Part shown: piece by piece, positions 58,232-64,000 of the stretch
Layout: each line of letters starts with the position of its first letter
Numbering within the stretch: the first letter of the stretch is position 1
Assembly (NCBI RefSeq): GCF_010731875.1
Contig: NZ_AP022595.1
Span: forward strand, 1,116,001-1,180,000
Direction: 5' to 3'
Source of the DNA: Mycolicibacterium sarraceniae
Lineage (GTDB): Bacteria; Actinomycetota; Actinomycetes; Mycobacteriales; Mycobacteriaceae
DNA: 64,000 bases
Program-made: the position numbers and the translations under genes
Notes under the pieces: generated by a model
Seen by the model: only the letters and a program-made list of their open reading frames with translations
Told to the model about the DNA's origin: nothing
Database searches by the model: none

Positions 58232-58790
58232 TTACAGGAGGCTCAAAGGGTCAGCATTGAGCACACTAAGGGTGTTGCGGCGCTTGCTGAGCCATGCCGC
58301 GGTCTCGGCGACCACCGTGATCCCGAGATTGTGATTCAGTTCGATGACCGCGCTGACCACAGCGGCAGCCCGGTCGTCGGCGGCAACCGACGCGATGAAA
58401 TGGCGGTCGAATTTCACGTCGCCGATCGGCAGATCACGCAGCTAACTCAAAGCTGAATAGCCGCTGCCGAAGTCATCGATGGCGATCCGGACGCCGTCGT
58501 CGCGCAGTTGTTGCAGCACCCCGGTTGCCCGGCCCACCTCGTCGAAGACCAGATCCTCGGTGATCTCGATGGTCAGTATCCGGGCCGGGAGATCACGTTC
58601 CCGCAGAACACTACTCACCGCCTCGCGCAGTTGGAGGTCGCGGAGCAGCGGTGCGAACAGATTGACTGCGACAGGGACATCCAGCCCCATCGCCATCCAC
58701 CGGGCTGCATCATCGAGCACCTTCTTGACAACCAGATCGGTCACCGGACGCATCAACCCGTGGCGCAGGATGCGGGGCAAAAAATGCCGC
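58232..58790 (-). pseudogene. EAL-domain (c-di-GMP phosphodiesterase) fragment with nonsense codon
   Basis: Reads PRILRHGLMRPVTDLVVKKV, DVPVAVNLFAPLLRD, ILTIEITEDLVFDEVGRAT and IAIDDFGSGYSALS, then TAG at about 58442-58444, and continues in frame LRDLPIGDVKFDRHFIASV and ITVVAET. The TAG replaces the Tyr of the usual SYLRDLP. The N-terminal EAL signature region and the C-terminal end are absent. Confidence 0.75.
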
Positions 58791-58978
58791 TGGCCGAAGC
58801 ACTTTCAGGCGCGGATGGCTCCGCAACATTTCCCAACGATGTTGTCGCCGCCCCACCGGAAGGTAAATGCCGGAGCAAGAAGATAGCTGAAGACAAGGTC
58901 GGCAAAGTCGATCGCGCCATGACCGTGCGATCCTCCACTGCCATCACCACCCAGGGGGGATGCTAACGAAGTGAACTG

Positions 58979-59968
58979 TCAGAACAGCGCGAACTGTTGA
59001 CCCTGGTCAACCGAAGGCGCGAACTCGTCCATCCCGGTGCCGTTGGCCACTGTCGCGACGGAGGCCATGAACTGCCGGTCGGACACCACCGGCACGCCGA
59101 GCTCTCGCGCCAGGTAGCCCTTGCCCTGCTCGGGTGTCTGCTGGTTGCAGATCACTAGGGAGGTCTGCGGGTCGACGGCGTCGGCGTAGGCGAGCCCGGC
59201 GTGGATGATCCGCTCGACGAGTTCCTCGTGGGTGCGATCCACCTCGGCCGACAGCGCGACGCGCATGCCCTGGACCAGCGGGCCACCCCGGCGGTATGGC
59301 CCGGGGTTCAGGTACGGGCACGGCATCCGGGAGGCCATCATCTTCAGCGGCCGCAGCTCATCGTGCGTCACCCGGCCGTTGGGCCAGCGGCGCCGGGTCG
59401 CGGGCCGCACCGGCAACCACACCTCCCGTTCGCGGGCCCGCTGCAGCGCCGGGGCCAGCACCTGGGACAGCACCAGCGCGTCGTCGAAAGCGTCGTGCGC
59501 GCGGGTCTGTGGCACCCCCCAGTGCCGTGCCAGGGTCTCCAACCGCAAGTTCTCCAAGCCCAGGTCGAGACGGCGGGCGAGCTCGACGGTGCACATGACG
59601 GTGTCGACCGGCAGTGCGGTTTCGGCCAGCTCGGCCTCACTGGACAGGAATGCGTAGTCGAAGGCCACGTTGTGGGCCACCAAGGTGCGACCGTGCAGCA
59701 GTTCGATGACATCGGGGGCGATATCGGCGAAGGTCGGCTGGTCTTCCAGCATCTCGGAAGTGAGGCCGTGGATATGAGTGGGGCCGGGATCGACGCCGGG
59801 GTTGAGCAGGCTGACGACGGAGTGTTCGACGCGGCCCTCGGGGTCCAGCGCCAGGGCAGCCAGGCTGATGATCCGGGCGTGGCCGGGCCGGAAACCCGAG
59901 GTCTCGACGTCGACCACGACCCACCCATCGGCCGGCTCGCGGGCAGGTCGACCCCAGGTGTAGCTCAC
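58979..59968 (-). CDS. dnaQ: DnaQ-like 3'-5' exonuclease with BRCT domain (Rv3711c type)
   Basis: 329 aa from GTG 59968, the same length as Rv3711c. DEDDh exonuclease: VVDVETSGFRPG (Exo I), AHNVAFDYAFLSSE (Exo II) and RAHDAFDDALVLSQ (Exo III). A C-terminal BRCT-like domain (about residues 235-329) contains SLVICNQQTPEQGKGYLA. Annotated as the polymerase III epsilon subunit in M. tuberculosis, though proofreading there is mainly by the DnaE1 PHP domain. Divergent from murT (89 bp). Confidence 0.9.
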   Translation of the reverse strand: MSYTWGRPAREPADGWVVVDVETSGFRPGHARIISLAALALDPEGRVEHSVVSLLNPGVDPGPTHIHGLTSEMLEDQPTFADIAPDVIELLHGRTLVAHNVAFDYAFLSSEAELAETALPVDTVMCTVELARRLDLGLENLRLETLARHWGVPQTRAHDAFDDALVLSQVLAPALQRAREREVWLPVRPATRRRWPNGRVTHDELRPLKMMASRMPCPYLNPGPYRRGGPLVQGMRVALSAEVDRTHEELVERIIHAGLAYADAVDPQTSLVICNQQTPEQGKGYLARELGVPVVSDRQFMASVATVANGTGMDEFAPSVDQGQQFALF

Positions 59969-60043
59969 ACAGTCAGGATGGCACGCAGGTCCGACAGTGC
60001 CCGGGACATCGAATCCGTGTCGGCCGAGCTGCTCATCTTTGAA

Positions 60044-60049
60044 TAAACT
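60044..60049 (+). promoter_or_regulatory. Candidate -10 of murT-gatD
   Basis: TAAACT, eight bases before ATG 60058; no ribosome site precedes the ATG, consistent with a leaderless or near-leaderless message. Confidence 0.4.
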
Positions 60050-60057
60050 CCGTCCCA

Positions 60058-61341
60058 ATGCCCAAGCCAACGATGACACTGCGGGGGCGCGCCGCCTTGG
60101 CCGCCGGTTCCGCCGCGCGCTGGGCTTCCCGGGCCACTGGCCGCGGCGCGGGCGCCATGATCGGCGGCCTTGTCGCGATGACCCTGGATCGCTCGATCCT
60201 GGGTCAGCTCGGCAGCGGGCGTTGCACTGTCGTCGTGACCGGCACAAACGGCAAGTCCACCACCACCCGCATGACGGCCGCGGCCCTCGCCACGCTCGGT
60301 CCGGTCGCCACCAATGCCGAGGGGGCCAATATGGACGCCGGGCTGGTGGCCGCGCTGGCCGGCTCCCGTCAGGCGTCGTTGGCCGCGCTCGAGGTCGACG
60401 AGATGCACGTCCCGCATGTCGCCGACGCGGTGAACCCCGCGGTGATCGTGCTGCTGAATCTGTCACGTGATCAGCTCGACCGGGTGGGTGAGATCAACCA
60501 CATCGAGCGGACCCTGCGCGCCGGGCTCGCCAGGCACCCCGATGCGATCATCGTCGCCAACTGCGACGACGTTCTGATGACGTCGGCGGCCTACGACAGT
60601 CCTCGAGTGGTGTGGGTGGCTGCCGGCGGTGGCTGGGCCAACGACTCGGTCAGCTGCCCGCGCAGCGGCGAGATCATCGTCCGCGACCATTTGCACTGGT
60701 ACTCAACGGGTACGGATTTCAAGCGGCCGAGCCCGCAGTGGTGGTACGACGACACGAACATCTATGGGCCGAACGGCTTGGAGCTGCCGATGCGGCTGTC
60801 ACTGCCGGGAAAGGTCAACCGGGGCAACGCTACTCAGGCAGTGGCCGCCGCGGTGGCCCTGGGGGCGGATGCTGCCGCCGCGGTGGCCGCCGTCTCCGGG
60901 GTCGATGAGGTCGCCGGCCGATACCAGACCGTGCCGGTGGGTGAGCACACCGCCCGCATCCTGCTGGCCAAGAACCCGGCCGGTTGGCAGGAAGCGCTCT
61001 CGATGGTCGACATAACCGCGCAGGGCGTGGTGATATCGGTCAACGGCCAGGTGCCCGACGGCGAAGACCTGTCCTGGCTCTGGGATGTCAACTTCGAGCA
61101 TTTCGACGGTGTCCCTGTTGTCGCTGCCGGCGAGCGGGGAACCGACCTGGCGGTGCGGCTGGGCTACGCAGGTGTGCCGCACACGTTGGTGCACAACACC
61201 ATTGACGCGATTGTGTCCTGCCCGAAGGGACATGTCGAGGTGGTGGCGAACTACACCGCGTTCCTTGCGCTGACGCGGACGCTGGGGCGGATGGGTCCGG
61301 CGGGGTGGAGCGCAGCGACTCGGGGTAATGGCGATGGCTGA
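60058..61341 (+). CDS. murT: Lipid II isoglutaminyl synthase, MurT subunit
   Basis: 427 aa from ATG 60058. Mur ligase central domain with P-loop TGTNGKSTTTRM, NAEGANMDAG, DEMHVPHVADAVNP and LLNLSRDQLDRVGEI; C-terminal DUF1727 domain from about residue 310. With GatD it amidates the D-Glu carboxylate of lipid II stem peptide. Homologue of Rv3712. Overlaps gatD by 8 bp. The four-Cys zinc ribbon of some Gram-positive MurT proteins is not evident. Confidence 0.94.
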   Translation: MPKPTMTLRGRAALAAGSAARWASRATGRGAGAMIGGLVAMTLDRSILGQLGSGRCTVVVTGTNGKSTTTRMTAAALATLGPVATNAEGANMDAGLVAALAGSRQASLAALEVDEMHVPHVADAVNPAVIVLLNLSRDQLDRVGEINHIERTLRAGLARHPDAIIVANCDDVLMTSAAYDSPRVVWVAAGGGWANDSVSCPRSGEIIVRDHLHWYSTGTDFKRPSPQWWYDDTNIYGPNGLELPMRLSLPGKVNRGNATQAVAAAVALGADAAAAVAAVSGVDEVAGRYQTVPVGEHTARILLAKNPAGWQEALSMVDITAQGVVISVNGQVPDGEDLSWLWDVNFEHFDGVPVVAAGERGTDLAVRLGYAGVPHTLVHNTIDAIVSCPKGHVEVVANYTAFLALTRTLGRMGPAGWSAATRGNGDG

Positions 61342-62044
61342 GATTCAGATTGGGCTGGTGCTGCCCGACGTGATGGGGACCTACGGTGACGGCGGCAATG
61401 CCGTCGTGTTGCGGCAGCGCCTGCGGCTGCGCGGGATTGACGCCGATATTGTCGAAATCACGCTATCCGACCCGGTGCCCGACTCGCTGGACCTCTACAC
61501 CCTCGGCGGCGCCGAGGACTACGCGCAGCGGTTGGCCACCAAACACCTTCTGACACATCAGGGCTTACAGCGGGCCGTCGCCCGTGGTGCTCCAGTGCTG
61601 GCGATCTGCGCGGCGATCCAGGTGCTGGGCCACTGGTATGAGACGTCGGCCGGCGAGCGGGTCGAGGGGGTCGGCCTGCTGGATGTGACGACGTCTCCAC
61701 AGGCCAGCCGAACCATCGGCGAAGTGGTGTCCACGCCGTTGTTGGACGGTATGACGTCGCCGCTGACTGGATTCGAAAATCACCGCGGTGGAACGGTTTT
61801 GGGCCCGGACGCCCGGCCGTTGGCGGCGGTGGTCAAGGGCGCGGGTAATCGCGCGGGGGACGGGTACGACGGCGCTGTCCAAGGCAGCGTGGTGGCGACT
61901 TACCTGCACGGCCCGTGCCTGGCACGCAATCCCGAGCTGGCCGACCTGTTGTTAGCGCGTGTGGTCGGGCCGCTGGAGCCGTTGGAGCTGACCGAGGTCG
62001 AACGGCTGCGTCGCGAACGACTCGTCGCGCCCCGGCGCGCGTAA
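61334..62044 (+). CDS. gatD: Lipid II isoglutaminyl synthase, glutaminase subunit GatD
   Basis: 236 aa from ATG 61334 (GGGG at proper distance; ATG 61328 also possible). CobB/CobQ-like class I amidotransferase: LPDVMGTYGDGGN, LGGAEDYAQ, nucleophile Cys92 in LAICAAIQVLG and catalytic His192 in TYLHGP. Supplies ammonia from glutamine to MurT. Homologue of Rv3713. Confidence 0.94.
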   Translation: MAEIQIGLVLPDVMGTYGDGGNAVVLRQRLRLRGIDADIVEITLSDPVPDSLDLYTLGGAEDYAQRLATKHLLTHQGLQRAVARGAPVLAICAAIQVLGHWYETSAGERVEGVGLLDVTTSPQASRTIGEVVSTPLLDGMTSPLTGFENHRGGTVLGPDARPLAAVVKGAGNRAGDGYDGAVQGSVVATYLHGPCLARNPELADLLLARVVGPLEPLELTEVERLRRERLVAPRRA

Positions 62045-62061
62045 TCCTTCATTACGCCGAC

Positions 62062-62116
62062 ATTGAACTCATGCAGTGAAAGTGCGAGTGACCCTCTGCG
62101 TGAGTTCAATCTCGCG
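62062..62116. repeat. 55-bp palindromic repeat, copy 1 (3' side of the AbiEi/DUF559 gene)
   Basis: Ends are a perfect inverted repeat, ATTGAACTCA and TGAGTTCAAT, enclosing GAAAGTGCGAGT and followed by CTCGCG. It is 49/55 identical by eye to copy 2 at 62996-63050, in the same orientation. The last 11 bp lie inside the minus-strand gene and provide its final codons and TGA. Confidence 0.85.
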
Positions 62117-62957
62117 CACGCCATCCACGTGAAGTCAGGGCAGCACGCACTCGGGCGATCACATCCGCCGGGTTGTCTTCCTTGATGACGCTCACCACCT
62201 TCCATCCCATCCCAGCGACCAGGCGCGCCCGCTTTCGATCCCAGGCATAGCGGCCGCGGTCAGTCCGATGCAGATCGCCGTCGTATTCAGCCGCCACCAT
62301 GAACTCCTCCCAGCCCATATCGAGCATCGCGATCAGGCCCCACGTGTTTTGAACCGGTATCTGAGTGGTGGGGACGGGAATGCCCGCGTCGATGAGCAAC
62401 AACCGCAGCCACGTTTCCTTCGGCGATGCCGCGCCGCGGTCAACCAAGGGCAGCGCTTCGCGGAGCCGGCGAAGCCCGCGCGCATTGAGATGCCTTTTGG
62501 CAATGAGCAATACGTCTTCACGCGAAAAGCAGATCGCGCGAGACAGTGCGTCCAGCCGAGGGATCGCCCTATCCCGGGGAAGGTGCCGACCGAGGTCGTA
62601 AGCCGTCCGGGCGACCGTGGTGACGGGAAGGCCCGACACCCGAGTGACCTCGTCATCATCGAGCGCCTCGTTGCGAACGATGAGCCCAGCCGGTGAGCGC
62701 CCGTTGTTCCAAATCAACTCAACCGGTTCGTCACCGTCCACCCATTGTGAACCGTGCAAGGCCGCCGCAGCGGCACCGGCAATGACGGCTCGCCGTCGCG
62801 ACCACAACCAAGCGGCGGCAGTGCGTTCGCGCAACGAGAGAGGCTTTCCGCGAGCACGGTAAACATCGGGCAGAAGCCTGTCGTGGAATCGCGCCAGCTC
62901 GTGTCGGGTCAGGGCACCGCTCGCCAGTGCTTCGCTGCCAATGAAAGCCTCACCCAT
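62106..62957 (-). CDS. AbiEi-like plus DUF559 (Vsr-type nuclease fold) protein (Rv3714c type)
   Basis: 283 aa from ATG 62957. N-terminal winged-helix stretch resembling AbiEi antitoxin/type IV TA regulators (SGALTRHELARFHDRLLPDVY, residues about 13-33), a central domain with IAGAAAAALHGSQW, and a C-terminal DUF559/Vsr-like PD-(D/E)xK-type segment with MVAAEYDGDLHRTDRGRYAW and KRARLVAGMGWKVV. Homologue of Rv3714c. No AbiEii nucleotidyltransferase toxin is adjacent, so a true toxin-antitoxin pair is unlikely. Framed by two copies of a palindromic repeat. Confidence 0.8.
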   Translation of the reverse strand: MGEAFIGSEALASGALTRHELARFHDRLLPDVYRARGKPLSLRERTAAAWLWSRRRAVIAGAAAAALHGSQWVDGDEPVELIWNNGRSPAGLIVRNEALDDDEVTRVSGLPVTTVARTAYDLGRHLPRDRAIPRLDALSRAICFSREDVLLIAKRHLNARGLRRLREALPLVDRGAASPKETWLRLLLIDAGIPVPTTQIPVQNTWGLIAMLDMGWEEFMVAAEYDGDLHRTDRGRYAWDRKRARLVAGMGWKVVSVIKEDNPADVIARVRAALTSRGWRARD

Positions 62958-62995
62958 CGGGTCATCATCGGCGTGGCCACTGACAATTCACCCAG

Positions 62996-63050
62996 ATTGA
63001 ACTGATGCAGAGAAAGTGCGAGTAACCCCTTACGTGAGTTCAATCTCGCG
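62996..63050. repeat. 55-bp palindromic repeat, copy 2 (5' side of the AbiEi/DUF559 gene)
   Basis: Starts ATTGAACTGA and ends TGAGTTCAAT then CTCGCG, with GAAAGTGCGAGT inside; one mismatch in the inverted arms. Begins 38 bp upstream of the gene's start codon. Same orientation as copy 1, 934 bp apart. Confidence 0.85.
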
Positions 63051-63055
63051 AGTGT

Positions 63056-63302
63056 ACGTGCATGGTCGCCCTGGAAAAGGTGGACGTTGATCTCGTTGAA
63101 CTCGAAACTATGCGGTCGATCGGAAACCCGTACGCCTGCGTCGCTTCCACCTCGGACCAGCGCTTCGTGTGCGTGAATCTCCTTGGCACCAGTATCGAAG
63201 ATCGGCTGGAAGGCCATGGAGAGCTCGAGGCCCGAACCGGCGCCGTCGAGACAGGCCCCACAGTTCAGCCGAACATAATCGCTTGGAGCGGTCGCAGTGG
63301 GC
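63056..63302 (-). pseudogene. N-terminal fragment of an EAL-domain gene
   Basis: In frame directly after the recR stop: LNCGACLDGAGSGLELSMAF, QPIFDTGAKEIHAHEALVRG, then unrelated codons. This is the first 35-40 residues of an EAL domain of the type preceded by a CxxC segment. No start codon precedes the Cys segment and the domain breaks off after EALVRG, so it is a fragment. The rest of the 62958-63304 interval holds the repeat copy. Confidence 0.6.
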
Positions 63303-63304
63303 CG

Positions 63305-63916
63305 CTAGACCATCTGACGGCGGCCGGTGAGGGCACGGCCCAGCGTCAGCTCGTCGGCGAACTCAAGGTCACCGCCCATCGGCAAGCCCGACGCGATCCG
63401 CGACACCGTGAGCCCGGGGATATCGCGCAGGATCCGCACCAGATAGGTGGCCGTGGCCTCCCCCTCGGTGTTCGGATCGGTCGCGATGATCACCTCGGTG
63501 ATATCCACACCGTCGACGCGCTCACCAATTCTGTTGAGCAGCTGACGAATTCGCAGCTGATCCGGCCCAATGCCAGACAGCGGATCCAGCGCGCCGCCCA
63601 GCACGTGATAGCGCCCACGGAACTCCCGGGTGCGTTCGACAGCCTGTACGTCCTTGGGTTCCTCGACCACACATACCTGCGTCCCGTCGCGGCGGGCGTC
63701 ACCGCAGATTCGGCAACGCTCGCCGTCGGACACATTGCCGCACACTTCGCAGAACTGCACACCGTCGCGAACCCTGCCCAGCGCCGCGGTCAGCCGATCG
63801 ATATCCGGCGGCTCCACCGACAGCAGGTGGAAAGCGATCCGCTGTGCGCTCTTGGGACCGACGCCCGGCAGCTTGCCGAGCTCATCGATCAAATCCTGGA
63901 CGGGGCCTTCAAACAA
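63305..63916 (-). CDS. recR: Recombination mediator RecR
   Basis: 203 aa from ATG 63916, the usual length. Hh[25 protein letters not shown] start, zinc finger CxxC...CxxC (FCEVCGN and RCRICGD), Toprim domain with [13 protein letters not shown], and Walker-like C-terminal [17 protein letters not shown]. Works with RecO/RecF in gap repair. Homologue of Rv3715c; 5 bp downstream of ybaB. Confidence 0.96.
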   Translation of the reverse strand: MFEGPVQDLIDELGKLPGVGPKSAQRIAFHLLSVEPPDIDRLTAALGRVRDGVQFCEVCGNVSDGERCRICGDARRDGTQVCVVEEPKDVQAVERTREFRGRYHVLGGALDPLSGIGPDQLRIRQLLNRIGERVDGVDITEVIIATDPNTEGEATATYLVRILRDIPGLTVSRIASGLPMGGDLEFADELTLGRALTGRRQMV

Positions 63917-63921
63917 AGAAG

Positions 63922-64000
63922 TCAGGCCCCCGGCAGACCCGGCGCACCCGCGCCACCGGCCAGCGGACCGAGATGGGTCTGCGCGAGGATGGCGAACTGA
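63922..64000 (-). CDS. YbaB/EbfC nucleoid-associated protein, C-terminal part (runs off window)
   Basis: Only the last 25 codons are visible, reading [20 protein letters not shown] and LPGA then TGA at 63922. This matches the C-terminus of mycobacterial YbaB (Rv3716c), which precedes recR in most bacteria. DNA-binding protein with a role at the nucleoid. Confidence 0.8.
   Translation of the reverse strand, partial: QFAILAQTHLGPLAGGAGAPGLPGA

Noticed and set aside
58442..58780. Intact short EAL protein of 112 residues
   Set aside because: It ends at a TAG within the conserved SYLRDLP motif and the domain continues in frame afterwards, so it is a broken fragment.
62106..62957. Type IV toxin-antitoxin locus
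   Set aside because: Only the AbiEi-like part is seen, fused to a nuclease-like domain; no AbiEii toxin gene is adjacent on either side.
58232..63302. The two EAL fragments as halves of one split gene
   Set aside because: They look like different EAL subtypes and are separated by conserved core genes in their usual order, so one gene split by insertion is unlikely.

Overview
The window is a high-GC actinobacterial chromosome segment whose gene order follows the Mycobacterium tuberculosis block Rv3669 to Rv3716c closely. Markers include marP-nudix-trxA-like-nth, crp, a paired ArsA/Get3-like ATPase operon, whiB4, ponA2, cds1, tRNA-Pro, the moxR2 cluster, glpK, the complete ergothioneine cluster egtA-E, asd-ask, leuA, dnaQ, murT-gatD, and recR-ybaB. 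Frequent GTG/TTG starts, GTGA/ATGA stop-start overlaps and apparent leaderless promoters also fit a mycobacterium (Mycobacterium sensu lato). The species cannot be named from the sequence alone.

Layout. 0-15 kb is conserved core: envelope and acid-stress protease, DNA repair, cAMP receptor protein, two Get3-like ATPases, redox regulator WhiB4, penicillin-binding protein PonA2, cysteine desulfhydrase and tRNA-Pro. 15-20 kb is accessory and decayed: a secreted proline-rich protein, a broken multicopper oxidase, an intact FAD-dependent dehydrogenase and a broken F420-dependent oxidoreductase. 20-27 kb is the conserved moxR2/DUF58/DUF4129/DUF4350/SpoIIM/RDD cluster. 27-33.5 kb is accessory: a cation/proton antiporter with a ParB-like partner, an SDR and an NTF2-like protein, a carotenoid oxygenase divergent from a PadR regulator, and a Gly/Phe-rich PadR regulator with a strong palindromic operator. 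33.5-39.2 kb holds glpK and a type VII secretion-like module (WXG100-like protein, large TPR-region protein with an internal stop codon, lipoprotein) that sits against a truncated homologue of Rv3698.

39-53 kb: a methyltransferase, egtEDCBA as one overlapping operon, a PknH-sensor-like secreted protein, an internally deleted ohr gene, a catalase, a collagen-like membrane protein, and asd-ask with an internal start for the aspartokinase beta subunit. 53.6-55.3 kb: an IS1380-family element with its transposase core deleted, then a decayed gene, then leuA preceded by a candidate leucine leader peptide and attenuator. 57-64 kb: SHOCT protein, EAL-domain fragments, dnaQ-like exonuclease, murT-gatD (peptidoglycan lipid II amidation), an AbiEi/DUF559-type gene bracketed by two copies of a 55-bp palindromic repeat, recR, and the 3' end of ybaB.

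Most notable points: (1) the AbiEi/DUF559 gene exactly framed by palindromic repeats, one of which supplies its stop codon; (2) the T7SS-like module with an in-frame TAG followed by 67 intact codons that overlap the next gene; (3) operator and promoter architecture at both PadR genes; (4) the leuA attenuator; (5) an unusual density of broken genes, which suggests ongoing local gene loss. All family assignments were made by reading motifs and synteny by eye; no database search was run.
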